DNA of 64,000 bases from Paenibacillus sp. H1-7 (GCF_022354825.1 NZ_CP031168.1:6201501-6265500), one strand, 5' to 3'. Counted from the stretch's first letter, positions 24,538 through 33,186 are shown. Notes: generated from the letters alone by a model not told the origin. Made by a program: numbers and translations.

Positions 24538-25673
24538 TAGCCGGCATCCTCCTTATCACGGATCAAGAACAAATGATGCTCCTGATAAAAATCTTTAATA
24601 TACTGGTAAGCCTTCATAATACGCGAGCGTCTAGGCAAACGGTCCTTCTCATCGCCGGTATAAATCGCATTCCAATCGATGTGAGGCAAAATTTTCATCG
24701 CATAGTCCAGCGCATAGCGGTTGAAGCTTCCCGTCTTGGTCGCTTCCTCGTGGAAAAACATCGCCATAGCGATTTGCATATTTTCGGTCCAGCAAAGCTC
24801 GCCTTTCTCCGGCTCAGGCAAATGACGAAGCATAACGTCGAAATAATGGGACGCGAGTCTTGCATGCTCGTCGATGTCCGTATCCTCAAAGTAATATCCG
24901 TTGTTGCGCGCAGCCGATTTCAAGCGGCCCTCGAACAGTCCGCAAAGAATTTCGACCAGCAGGTGATACGAGAACAAAAATTCCGGCCCTTTCCCCCGCT
25001 CAGTAAACATATCTACCGAAATTTGCTTCATAGCCGGGGATTTCATCGCCAAATGAGTGGCCAGCACATGATAAAATCTGCGCTGCTCGCGAAGAACCGC
25101 CAAGTTGCCGCCGATTTTGCGCGGAAGCTTATTAATATCCGAGAACAGCTGACGCTCCTGACGAGCGTTAATATCGAGATAAATCATCGTCGACATCGGG
25201 AACGTGTACAGCTTGCTCAGCTTATCCGTAATTTCTTCCATACGGTCATATTCTCTGCGGTCTTTGGCACGGGCCATGTTGCTTTGCAGCGTTTCCATAA
25301 TTCTCCGGAATGCGGCAAGCCGGTGCTGTCCGTCTACAACGTATAGCTTCTCGATGGCCTGAAGGCGGTATACCTGCTGATCGGCGTCATACTCGCCCGC
25401 TCCTCTGGCGGAAAGAATGATGCCCGGGAAATAAATCCCCTGCTGGTGATCGAGATACAGCATAATATAATCCATCAGTTTCGATAAGTTCTGCGGCACG
25501 ATCGCCCGCTGAACTTCCAAATCTACTTCATAGATGGAAAACAGCTTGCTCATAGGCAAGGTGGTGGACAAGGTTGTTTGTCCGAACGTCCGTGAAACCG
25601 CTCCGGGGATCTCGATGTAGGATGAAGCTTTTTGCTCCGCCAGAAGTTCCGACAGAGAAGAAATTTGGTCCAT
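24537..25673 (-). CDS. Stand-alone DndB/DGQHR-family protein 2
   Basis: 378 residues, a paralog of the downstream gene: YVVDGQHRLAAF (DGQHR at 114-118) and LFSDINKLPRKIGGNL. The ATG at 25671-25673 has AAGGAGG 9 nt upstream; the 59 codons before it lack a ribosome site and lie in AT-rich promoter-like DNA with a TATAAT on the minus strand at 25741-25746. The two genes form a tight bicistron ending at the terminator shared with the FGE gene. No nuclease, methylase or dnd gene flanks them. Confidence 0.8.
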   Translation of the reverse strand: MDQISSLSELLAEQKASSYIEIPGAVSRTFGQTTLSTTLPMSKLFSIYEVDLEVQRAIVPQNLSKLMDYIMLYLDHQQGIYFPGIILSARGAGEYDADQQVYRLQAIEKLYVVDGQHRLAAFRRIMETLQSNMARAKDRREYDRMEEITDKLSKLYTFPMSTMIYLDINARQERQLFSDINKLPRKIGGNLAVLREQRRFYHVLATHLAMKSPAMKQISVDMFTERGKGPEFLFSYHLLVEILCGLFEGRLKSAARNNGYYFEDTDIDEHARLASHYFDVMLRHLPEPEKGELCWTENMQIAMAMFFHEEATKTGSFNRYALDYAMKILPHIDWNAIYTGDEKDRLPRRSRIMKAYQYIKDFYQEHHLFLIRDKEDAG

Positions 25674-25862
25674 TCGTTCTTTCCTCCTTAAGTGGCTGTT
25701 GCTATAGATATATATTACTATAATAGGTTCATATAGTTCCATTATACACCGAATTATCACGAAACATTCAGGAAATAGCCAGAATATTACTTGATTTCTA
25801 AAAGTTATTCCCGATTCATGTAGGTTATTCTTGCCACTTCCCCTTGACATTCTGGAAAATGC

Positions 25863-25916
25863 AAAAAAACTTATCCGCCTCGCAGCAAGCGGCCAGCCTG
25901 CCGTGCAGATAAGTTT
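25863..25916 (-). terminator. Terminator after glcF
   Basis: On the minus strand AAACTTATC and GATAAGTTT close a GC-rich loop and are followed by seven T. Confidence 0.85.
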
Positions 25917-25959
25917 CGCTTGCTCAGAATATTCAGAGCTGTTTGGCGCAATCCGTTTC

Positions 25960-27432
25960 CTAGCTCTTGCGGACTAGTCCTTCAGCCATAAAATCAACCA
26001 GATGCACCGCTTTCATGCGCTCTCCGAGTCCTGCTCGCTCAATTCCCCATTTCATCTGCAGCAGGCAGCCGGGATTGGTCGTCACGACATATTCCGCCTC
26101 TGTTTGCTCCACATGCTCCATCTTGTGGTCGAGCACATCCGCCGACATTTGCGGCTGCGTCAAGTTATAGATGCCTGCGGAGCCGCAGCAGCGGTCGGCT
26201 CCCTGCAGCTCGTTCAGCCGCACACCCGGCCTCGACTGCAGGAGGGTGCGGGGCTGCTGCTGGACCCGCATCACGTTGCGCAGATGGCACGAGTCCTGGT
26301 ACGTGACGACGAGGGGGGCCCCCGTCGTCTCCGGCGCCGGAAGGAGCGGGCGGCCGTGCTCCACGAGCAGCTCCGCGACGTCCCGCACCTTGCGCGCAAA
26401 ATCGCGCGCAGCGTCCGCCGCCGACTCATCGCCATGCAGCAGATGGTCGTACTCTTTCAGGCTCGCGCCGCACCCGCCGGCGTTGCTCGCCACGAAGTCG
26501 ACGCCGGCTGCGCCGAAGGCGTCGAGGTTCTCGCGGGCGAGGCGGCGGGCCGACGCCGTCTCGCCCGCGTGGGCGTGCAGCGCTCCGCAGCACGTCTGCG
26601 AGGTCGGGATGACGACCTCGTAGCCGGCCTCGCGGAGCAGCCGGACCGTGTTCACGTTCGTCGACGTGAACAGCACATCCATGATGCACCCGCGGAACAG
26701 CCCGACGCGGGCGCGTGTGGCGCCGCCGGCAGGGGGAATGACGAGCATGCGGCGGCTGCCGCCGCTGCCGTTCGTCGTTTCCCACGCCGCCGGGAGGCCG
26801 AGCTTCGCCCAGGCGCGGATGACGCCGTCGGCGGATGCCTCCGGCAAGATGGCTTCCATTTGCCGCATATGCTCGGGCAAGAGCCGCATGACGCCGCTCA
26901 TGCGCGCCAGCTTCTGCATCCCGGAGCGCTGGTACAGCTTCAGCATGCCGCCGAGCAGACGCATGCGCCCGTGATGCGGGAACAGCCGCTCCATGAACAG
27001 GGTGCGGATTGCTTTCACGTTCGGAGCGTAGTCCGTCTCCGCTGCGATAGACTCCCTCGCCTGCTCAATGAGCTGCCCGTACTTCACGTCCGAAGGGCAA
27101 GCCGGCTCGCAGGCGCGACAGCCGAGGCACAGATCCATCTGCTCCTTGAATCTGGCATCAGGCTCCATGAAACCGTCGGCAACCGCTTTCATCAATGCGA
27201 TGCGCCCGCGTGGCGACGCCGCCTCCAGTCCGGTCTCGTTGAACGTCGGACAGGCGGTCTGGCAAAACCCGCAGCGCATGCAGTTCGTCAGCTGATCCGA
27301 ATCCAGCGTCAGCTTCAATCTCGCCGCAAGCTTCTGCGTCTGAGCCGCTTGCGGTAGATGCTGGGCTGCCGATGGCGCTGCGCTCTCCTGTGCCGCCGAT
27401 CGTGCACCTGCTCCTGTACCATGAGTCGTCAT
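25960..27432 (-). CDS. glcF: Glycolate/lactate oxidase iron-sulfur subunit (GlcF-like)
   Basis: 490 residues with two ferredoxin-type clusters, CMRCGFCQTACPTF (about 56-69) and CLGCRACEPACPS (about 107-119), then two CCG domains including CCGALHAH and CCGSAGIYNLTQP. It passes electrons from the flavoprotein GlcD to the respiratory chain. Its ATG overlaps the glcD stop by four bases (ATGA). The middle of the gene, about 26.3-26.95 kb, is visibly more GC-rich and Ala/Arg-rich than its neighbours. The first 35 residues are an Ala/Gln-rich extension without a recognised motif. Confidence 0.9.
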   Translation of the reverse strand: MTTHGTGAGARSAAQESAAPSAAQHLPQAAQTQKLAARLKLTLDSDQLTNCMRCGFCQTACPTFNETGLEAASPRGRIALMKAVADGFMEPDARFKEQMDLCLGCRACEPACPSDVKYGQLIEQARESIAAETDYAPNVKAIRTLFMERLFPHHGRMRLLGGMLKLYQRSGMQKLARMSGVMRLLPEHMRQMEAILPEASADGVIRAWAKLGLPAAWETTNGSGGSRRMLVIPPAGGATRARVGLFRGCIMDVLFTSTNVNTVRLLREAGYEVVIPTSQTCCGALHAHAGETASARRLARENLDAFGAAGVDFVASNAGGCGASLKEYDHLLHGDESAADAARDFARKVRDVAELLVEHGRPLLPAPETTGAPLVVTYQDSCHLRNVMRVQQQPRTLLQSRPGVRLNELQGADRCCGSAGIYNLTQPQMSADVLDHKMEHVEQTEAEYVVTTNPGCLLQMKWGIERAGLGERMKAVHLVDFMAEGLVRKS

Positions 27433-29051
27433 GACAAGCCCTCCTCGCTTCCTGTTCCCGCTCTCCTCACACGCTGCTGTGTCTCCTCAGCTAACTGCAA
27501 TGAATGCTCTTGCTGGTCTTGCCGCCCTTGCCGGTCTTGCTTCGATTCCAATTCCGATTCCGTTTGCCGTTCTTGCTCGTTCGCCCGCACTTGCCCTGCT
27601 TCCCGGGCTTCTGAACGTCCCTCGCCCTCTCCTTCGCCCGGCCCATCGGTCAGCACGATACGCTTGCGCGTTTCGGCGAACAGCTTGCCCGGATTCAGCA
27701 GCTGATCCGGGTCGAACGCCAGTTTCAGCCGCTTCATAATATCTATGCCGGAAGCGCCTACTTTCCATTCCAGATACGGCGCCTTCACCATGCCGACCCC
27801 GTGCTCCCCGGTTATCGTCCCGCCCATGCTTATAGCCGCTTCGAATATTTCCTCGAACGCTTTTTCCACGCGGTGAATTTCCTCCGCGTTGCGCGCGTCG
27901 GTCATCGCCGTAGGATGCAAATTTCCATCACCGGCATGGCCGAATGTACAAATTTGCACATCGTATTTGGCAGCAATCCGCTGCACCTCCATGACCATAT
28001 CCGCAATCCGGGAACGGGGAACGGTCGCATCCTCCAATATCGTCGTCGGCCGCAGACGCGACAGCGCAGCCAGCGCGCTCCGCCGAGCTTCCATCACTTT
28101 GGCGCCCTCCTCCGGGGTGGCCGCCACCTTGACCTGGATCGCGCCTTCCTTGCGGCACAGCTCCTCGATCCGCTGCAAATCCCGCTCGACCATGCTCTCG
28201 TCGCCGTCCTGCTCTATCGCCAGAATCGCCTCCGCGTCGACTGGCAGACCGATTCGTGCGAAATCCTCTACGACCCGAATCGTTGCCCGGTCCATAAATT
28301 CGAGCGTGCACGGGGTAATCCGGTTCGCAACAATTTGCGACACCGAGCGTGCCGCCGATTGCAGATCGCTGTAGATCGCTACCATGGAGCGCCGGAAATC
28401 AGGCTTCGGCACGAGCTTCACCGTCGCTTCCGTAATGATGGCCAGCGTACCTCCCGATCCTACGAGCAGACGCGTCAAGTCGTAGCCGGCCACATCCTTG
28501 ACCAGCTTCCCGCCCGTCCGCAATATGTCTCCGTTAGCCATTACCGCTTCCAAGCCGATCACATAGTCTTTGGTCGTCCCGTACTTTAAACCGCGCAAGC
28601 CACCCGCCCCCAAAGCGATGTTGCCCCCCATCGTGCAGATGATCATGCTGCTCGGATCCGGCGGATAAAACAAGCCGGTCGCTTCCACTGCCGTATGAAA
28701 TTGCTTCGTATTCAACCCCGTTTGGAATGTGGCCGTCAAGTTATCCTGATCGATCTCAATCAGCCGGTTCATGCGAGTCATGACCATGACGATGCCCCCT
28801 TGAACAGGAACGACGCCTGCGCACAGGTTACTCCCGGCTCCCCTCGCAATAACCGGTATTTTATGGCCGGCACAAACCTTCATAACCTCGGACACTTCCT
28901 CCGTAGACGCAGGAAATACGACTCCGTCCGGCATCGCTTGATATAACGGCGTCGCGTCGTAGCTGTAAGATACAAGCGTTTCCGTATCATCTTTGAACCA
29001 TTTCGGCCCTACAATGCTCTGTAATTGCTCGCGAACAGACTGCGCTATCAC
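27429..29051 (-). CDS. glcD: FAD-linked glycolate/2-hydroxyacid oxidase subunit (GlcD-like) with a long charged tail
   Basis: About 540 residues. The FAD-binding PCMH domain (VVFPASTEEVSEVMK, ARGAGSNLCAGVV, GGNIALGAGGLRGLKYG) and the FAD-oxidase C-terminal domain ending FGHAGDGNLHP and GEHGVGMVKA are complete by about residue 455. A further 80 or so residues rich in Glu, Arg and Gln follow and are not part of the family. The GTG at 29049-29051 is preferred because GGGAGGG is 10 nt upstream and B. subtilis GlcD starts at the same place; an ATG at 29075 is the alternative. Divergent from a FadR-type regulator. Confidence 0.9.
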   Translation of the reverse strand: MIAQSVREQLQSIVGPKWFKDDTETLVSYSYDATPLYQAMPDGVVFPASTEEVSEVMKVCAGHKIPVIARGAGSNLCAGVVPVQGGIVMVMTRMNRLIEIDQDNLTATFQTGLNTKQFHTAVEATGLFYPPDPSSMIICTMGGNIALGAGGLRGLKYGTTKDYVIGLEAVMANGDILRTGGKLVKDVAGYDLTRLLVGSGGTLAIITEATVKLVPKPDFRRSMVAIYSDLQSAARSVSQIVANRITPCTLEFMDRATIRVVEDFARIGLPVDAEAILAIEQDGDESMVERDLQRIEELCRKEGAIQVKVAATPEEGAKVMEARRSALAALSRLRPTTILEDATVPRSRIADMVMEVQRIAAKYDVQICTFGHAGDGNLHPTAMTDARNAEEIHRVEKAFEEIFEAAISMGGTITGEHGVGMVKAPYLEWKVGASGIDIMKRLKLAFDPDQLLNPGKLFAETRKRIVLTDGPGEGEGEGRSEAREAGQVRANEQERQTESELESKQDRQGRQDQQEHSLQLAEETQQRVRRAGTGSEEGLS

Positions 29052-29105
29052 TGAATTCAAACCCTCCCATGGCATTGGATAACGTTGAATAAGCAGAAAC
29101 AATCG

Positions 29106-29143
29106 ATTATAATTTTAATCAGGTCATCTGATGACTTTATTAT
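29106..29143. promoter_or_regulatory. Divergent promoter region with LutR/FadR-type operator
   Basis: GTCATC-T-GATGAC at 29123-29135 is a 13-bp near-perfect palindrome matching the TCATCTGATGA operator type known for LutR-like GntR regulators. It overlaps the -35 zone of a minus-strand promoter (TATAAT at 29106-29111) and the spacer of a plus-strand promoter (TTAATC 29115-29120, TATTAT 29138-29143), so one bound repressor could block both directions. Confidence 0.7.
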
Positions 29144-29193
29144 AGAAGTACATTTTCCCAAGTGTCAATATAGAGGATTAAGGACGTGTAGTC

Positions 29194-29901
29194 ATGATTA
29201 TTCGTAAAGCTTATGAAGTAGTCGCCGAAACGATTCGCGAGCAAATCATCCAGGGAGAATGGGCCGTCGGAACCCGCCTTCCATCGGTAGAAAAGCTTGC
29301 TGTCCGTTACAACGTCGGCCGCTCCACGATCCGGGAGGCGCTCATGTCATTGAAAGCGCATGGCTGGGTGGACGTCCGCCACGGCGGCGGCACCTTCGTG
29401 CTTAAGCTTACCGATGACGCTCCGCTATGGCAGCCCCCCGAAATTAACGACAGGAAGCAGCTGGCGGCGTGGCTGGAGCTTCGATACATCCTAGAGACGG
29501 AGAGCGCAGGACTTGCCGCTCTAAGAAGATCGGAAGGGCAGCTTGCGCAGCTTCATGCCATTTTACACGAAATGGCCTTGCTTCGGGACGAAGAGGCTCT
29601 GGAGCAGGCCGACATCCGGTTCCATACCTCACTTGCCGAGGCAGCGGGAAATCCGCTCCTTCGAGGCACTCTGGAATCTTTATTCTCCAATATGGGCAAG
29701 GTGATGCAGGAAAGCCGCCGCCTTTGGCTGTTCGCCGAGCAAAGCGAAACCGACAGGCTGGTTGAGGAGCACCGGCTTATTGTCGATGCAGTTGAACAGA
29801 GCGACGCTCCGCTTGCCAAGCAGCGGATGGCCGCGCATCTTCGCAAAGTAGAGCAGGTGCTGGAGAAGCTGAACAAGCTCCCGGAGCCGGAACCGCGTTG
29901 A
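29194..29901 (+). CDS. FadR-subfamily GntR regulator of the glc genes
   Basis: 235 residues: an N-terminal winged helix (AETIREQIIQGEWAVGTRLPS, YNVGRSTIREALMSL) and a helical FCD effector domain (from about residue 90) with the histidine-containing HEMALLRDEE and RFHTSLAEAAGN segments that usually bind a metal and a small acid. Divergent from glcD-glcF with an LutR-like operator between them, it probably represses both units until lactate or glycolate appears; that is inference. It ends in an Arg/Pro-rich tail. Confidence 0.88.
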   Translation: MIIRKAYEVVAETIREQIIQGEWAVGTRLPSVEKLAVRYNVGRSTIREALMSLKAHGWVDVRHGGGTFVLKLTDDAPLWQPPEINDRKQLAAWLELRYILETESAGLAALRRSEGQLAQLHAILHEMALLRDEEALEQADIRFHTSLAEAAGNPLLRGTLESLFSNMGKVMQESRRLWLFAEQSETDRLVEEHRLIVDAVEQSDAPLAKQRMAAHLRKVEQVLEKLNKLPEPEPR

Positions 29902-29965
29902 AACGCAGACAAATTGAGCGCCGCTCCTTCCTTAGTCAACTTTACATATTTTTTAAACTTATATA

Positions 29966-29994
29966 TTGACTAAATATCATTAATAAACCATAAT
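29966..29994 (+). promoter_or_regulatory. SigA-type promoter of the FMN reductase gene
   Basis: TTGACT (29966-29971), a 17-nt spacer and CATAAT (29989-29994), in a strongly AT-rich intergenic region 56 bp before the start codon. Confidence 0.7.
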
Positions 29995-30049
29995 AAAATG
30001 ATGATTTGTTTTTCTACATAATCCAACCTAGAATTTGGAGGTAATGATG

Positions 30050-30610
30050 ATGAAAGTCGTAGCTATTGTAGGGAGTATTCGTAAGGAATCTTATAACTTG
30101 AAGCTTGCCAAATTCATTCAGAAACGTTACCAGGACCGTTTTGAGCTTGAAATTTTGACCTTGCGGGATCTTCCCTTCTATGATCAAGATATTGAAAATG
30201 ACCCACCCGCTGCCGTAAAGGAATTCAAGGGCAAAGTGGCTGCCGCCGACGCCGTATTGTGGGTTGTTCCCGAGTATAATGCAACCGTTCCGGGTGTGAT
30301 GGTTAACGCCATCGATTGGATGTCCCGTGTAGACCGGGTATTGAACGGCAAACCGTCCTGGATCGTAGGAGCATCGATGGGCTTGCTCGGTACGGTTAAA
30401 GCCCAAGGCCATTTGCGCGACATCTTGTTCGCCCAAGGCGTCGGATCTCCGCTTCTTCCGGGTAACGAAGTGTATGTAGGCGTCGTTCATGAAAAAATCG
30501 ATACGGAAGGCAACCTGACTCATGAGCCGACCGTGAAGTTTTTGGACTCCGTTGTCGACAACTTCATCAACTGGTACAACCAGCAAGCTAAAATCGCCGT
30601 GAACAAATAA
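30050..30610 (+). CDS. NADPH-dependent FMN reductase
   Basis: 186 residues of the flavodoxin-like azoreductase/FMN reductase family: KVVAIVGSIRKESYN binds the FMN phosphate, and VVPEYNATVPGVMVNAIDW is the second FMN contact. The enzymes reduce quinones, chromate or azo dyes in vitro; the native substrate is unknown. Three ATGs lie in a row at 30044, 30047 and 30050; GGAGG is best spaced (8 nt) for the last. Monocistronic with its own promoter and terminator. Confidence 0.9.
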   Translation: MKVVAIVGSIRKESYNLKLAKFIQKRYQDRFELEILTLRDLPFYDQDIENDPPAAVKEFKGKVAAADAVLWVVPEYNATVPGVMVNAIDWMSRVDRVLNGKPSWIVGASMGLLGTVKAQGHLRDILFAQGVGSPLLPGNEVYVGVVHEKIDTEGNLTHEPTVKFLDSVVDNFINWYNQQAKIAVNK

Positions 30611-30627
30611 TTGCATGCTGGTAACAA

Positions 30628-30673
30628 AAGAGGGTGCCCCAAAAGCCGAAATCTCGGTTTGGGACACCCTCTT
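30628..30673. terminator. Bidirectional terminator between the FMN reductase and SDR genes
   Basis: Arms AAGAGGGTGCCCCAAA and TTTGGGACACCCTCTT with an inner CCGA/TCGG pairing, between converging genes. Confidence 0.85.
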
Positions 30674-30721
30674 GGCATATAAAGTGAGCTGTTTAAGCCG
30701 ACAGACTGGTGCTTCAAGTGC

Positions 30722-31465
30722 TTATTGAGCCGTATAGCCGCCATCAACCAGCAGACTTGTGCCTGTAATAAACGATGCGTCTTCACTAGCGAGAAACAGA
30801 ACGGCTTTGGCCACTTCCTCCGGCTTGCCGAGGCGACCCATCGGATGAAGGCTGATCAAATGTTCATTAATCGCTTCATTGCGCCCTGCAATAAGAGGCG
30901 TATCGATATAGCCCGGGCAAACCGCATTCACTCGAATCCCTTGTTTCGCATAGTCGATGCCTAGCGATTGCGTCAGCAGCTTCACCCCGCCTTTAGCGGC
31001 CGCGTAGGCTGTTACCCCCGCTTTCCCGACATGGCTGTGGATGGAGCCGCAGTTGACGATAACCCCTCCTCCGTCCTGCTTCAGCATCTGCTCGATGGCA
31101 TATTTATCCGACAAAAAGACGCCGGACAAGTTGATATCGATCGTTCTCTCCCACGCATCCGCCGTAAGCATATGAGCAGGCCCGTCCTTGGCAATACCGG
31201 CATTGGCGAACATAATATCGAGCCTTCCGAATTGCTTTACCGTTTCGGCAACCATCGCTTGAACCTGATCTTCCTTGGTTACATCCGTTTTGATGAACAG
31301 CGCTTCTTTGCCGCCGTTACGAAGCTCGTCCGCCAAGGTCTCGCCCCTGTCGGAAAAATCGGCAATGACGACCTTCGCTCCTTCCTCTGCAAACAACCGG
31401 ATCGTCATCTCTCCGATTCCGCTCGCTCCTCCGGTAACAACCGCGACTTTGTTAGCAAATCTCAT
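30722..31465 (-). CDS. Short-chain dehydrogenase/reductase
   Basis: 247 residues with the classical SDR marks: cofactor loop TGGASGIG near residue 12, FANAG near 87, catalytic Ser in CGSIHSH and YAAAK for Tyr and Lys, then PGYIDTPL. ADF after the second strand suggests NAD(H) preference. The substrate cannot be inferred. The ATG at 31463-31465 has GGAGG 8 nt upstream. Confidence 0.92.
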   Translation of the reverse strand: MRFANKVAVVTGGASGIGEMTIRLFAEEGAKVVIADFSDRGETLADELRNGGKEALFIKTDVTKEDQVQAMVAETVKQFGRLDIMFANAGIAKDGPAHMLTADAWERTIDINLSGVFLSDKYAIEQMLKQDGGGVIVNCGSIHSHVGKAGVTAYAAAKGGVKLLTQSLGIDYAKQGIRVNAVCPGYIDTPLIAGRNEAINEHLISLHPMGRLGKPEEVAKAVLFLASEDASFITGTSLLVDGGYTAQ

Positions 31466-31527
31466 CCTGACAGCCTCCATGTGCTTGAATAGTTGTAAAA
31501 CCGTAGTATGCCGAGTGAGCTTCGTTT

Positions 31528-31779
31528 TTAAACAACGATTCGTTTCAGGGAACAGCGTATAGCCGTTCTTTTTACTGCTTCGAGCCTGCTCTGCTCTTCT
31601 TGTTCATAGAAACAGGCATCCGACAGCAGCGTTTCAACGGCTGCAAGCGCCGCTTCCATGGCTAGCGGTTCGCTGCGCAGCAAATAGTAGCACATTTGGT
31701 AGCACGCCTGCTCATAGCGCCGTATAAGCTGAGCCCGTCTTTCCAGCGTCATCTCCCGGGAATCGGCAGCTCCCGCCAT
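31528..31779 (-). CDS. Small protein resembling sigma-factor region 2 only
   Basis: 83 residues. The stretch RRYEQACYQMCYYLLRSEPL followed by AMEAALAAVETLLSD and, after a short gap, RTAIRCSLKRI has the helix spacing of sigma-70 region 2 of ECF factors, but there is no region 4 and the frame ends there. This is pattern resemblance, not a proven family call. GGGGGAG lies 7 nt before the ATG, and the ATG overlaps the stop of an upstream 30-codon ORF (TAATG), so the two are translationally coupled. Confidence 0.6.
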   Translation of the reverse strand: MAGAADSREMTLERRAQLIRRYEQACYQMCYYLLRSEPLAMEAALAAVETLLSDACFYEQEEQSRLEAVKRTAIRCSLKRIVV

Positions 31780-31871
31780 TACACCGCTCCCCCAGCCGAT
31801 GCAGCCAGACCATAGCCCGCTTTGAGTTCGATAATGGACATGAGACGGGCCGATTTTAGCAATGTACTCAT
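31779..31871 (-). CDS. 30-residue ORF coupled to the sigma-like protein
   Basis: The ORF begins MSTLLKSARLMSIIELKAGY and ends in GGAV. GAGGAG lies about 10 nt before the ATG at 31869-31871. Its TAA shares an A with the ATG of the next gene. It has an amphipathic first half and may be a leader peptide or a real microprotein; the family is unknown. Confidence 0.5.
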   Translation of the reverse strand: MSTLLKSARLMSIIELKAGYGLAASAGGAV

Positions 31872-32134
31872 CCCTTTGATGCTCCTCACTGTCAACTTGA
31901 TTTGCAACTGTTGCTTCATGCTTTTTATTGTAGGGAGCAATTCTTAAATAAGATAAAAGGAAAGTTTAAAATTTGCTTAAGTTTTACTGATCATTCATCC
32001 TGCAATTCGTCATAAAAATGTGCGACCAGGCAACAGAGGTTCGGGAATCATGTGGTAAAATAATGAAGAAATGAGGTAAAATCAACGACACCTCCTAATC
32101 CCGCTACACATCGACGAAAACATGGAGGGACATC

Positions 32135-33118
32135 ATGGAACCGGCTTTGGCATTTTATTTGAAACTGGCGGACGGCGTTATCATTACCGATCAAGAGCAC
32201 CGGATCGTGGAAGTGAACGCGAAGTACGAGGAAGTAACCGGGTATGCCCGCGACTATATGGTCGGACTGCGAGCCAACTTTCTGCGTTCACGGCTGACCC
32301 CTTCCAAGACATATGACAGCATGAAGCAGTCGCTTAGTATGAATTTGGCATGGACCGGGGTATTCATTAACCGGAAGAAAAACAAAGACATTTGGCACAC
32401 CAACATCACCATAACCCCCATGAGCTTGAACGGGCGAACGTATTATGTCGGCGTCGTCCGCGACCTGGACCGAATCCCCGAGGGCAGCTATTTGTCCGAA
32501 TCACGCAAAATAAAGCTGCAAAGCGAAATATTAAAGGTTCTTGCCATCTCCTGTGAAATAAGAGACCCTCACATTGAGGAGCATTTAACCCGTGTACAGC
32601 AAGGCACCGAGAAGCTGCTGACAGCCCATAACCGGAGGCTGAACCTCGGACTGTCGGAGGAGTACATTCATCAGGTCGTCAACGCCAGCATCATGCACGA
32701 TATCGGCAAATCGGGAATCCCCGAGGGCATTCTGTACAAGCCCGGGCAGCTTAATTACTACGAGCGTCATATTATTGAAACGCATCCGCTCATCGGGGTC
32801 GAAATCGTGAACAAAATTTCCCGTGAAATGGAGGACGAGATTCTTCAGGAGGAGCTGCGGATCGCCGAGCATATTATTCACTATCATCATGAAAAATGGG
32901 ACGGCAGCGGTTATCCCGCCATGCTGAAGGGCGACGAAATCCCGTTCGAAGCGCAGGTCGTCTCGATCGTCGACGTGTTCGATGCGTTGACGAGCCGCAG
33001 AGCTTACAAGGATGCCTGGAGCCGGGAGAAGGCCATACAGTTTTTAAATGAGCAAAAAGGATCCGCCTTCAATCCCGACCTCGTCGATACCTTCGTTTTG
33101 ACGCTGGAATGTTCCTGA
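32135..33118 (+). CDS. PAS-HD-GYP protein, probable cyclic-di-GMP phosphodiesterase
   Basis: 327 residues: an N-terminal PAS sensor domain (about 1-115, DGVIITDQEHRIVEVNAKYE) and a C-terminal HD-GYP domain with IMHDIGKSGIP and HHEKWDGSGYP, both metal-binding signatures. HD-GYP enzymes hydrolyse cyclic-di-GMP to pGpG or GMP. No membrane segment, so it senses a cytoplasmic cue. GGAGGG is 5 nt before the ATG. Monocistronic, ended at 33141-33186. Confidence 0.9.
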   Translation: MEPALAFYLKLADGVIITDQEHRIVEVNAKYEEVTGYARDYMVGLRANFLRSRLTPSKTYDSMKQSLSMNLAWTGVFINRKKNKDIWHTNITITPMSLNGRTYYVGVVRDLDRIPEGSYLSESRKIKLQSEILKVLAISCEIRDPHIEEHLTRVQQGTEKLLTAHNRRLNLGLSEEYIHQVVNASIMHDIGKSGIPEGILYKPGQLNYYERHIIETHPLIGVEIVNKISREMEDEILQEELRIAEHIIHYHHEKWDGSGYPAMLKGDEIPFEAQVVSIVDVFDALTSRRAYKDAWSREKAIQFLNEQKGSAFNPDLVDTFVLTLECS

Positions 33119-33140
33119 TTTTTGCTTTATAAAAACAAAA

Positions 33141-33186
33141 CGACCGGTCGCATCATCCCCTTACCGGGGTACGCCGGTCTTTTTTC
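33141..33186. terminator. Terminator between the HD-GYP and solute-binding genes
   Basis: GACCGG..CCGGTC with an inner CCCC/GGGG pairing, then six T on the plus strand and A-rich DNA on the other side. Confidence 0.85.

Noticed and set aside
23365..25673. Complete Dnd phosphorothioation system
   Set aside because: Only DGQHR/DndB-type proteins are present; no dndA, C, D or E lies in the window.
26002..27357. 451-codon plus-strand frame opposite glcF
   Set aside because: A product of the high GC of glcF; the Fe-S motifs are all on the minus strand and the plus frame is Arg/His-rich without motifs.
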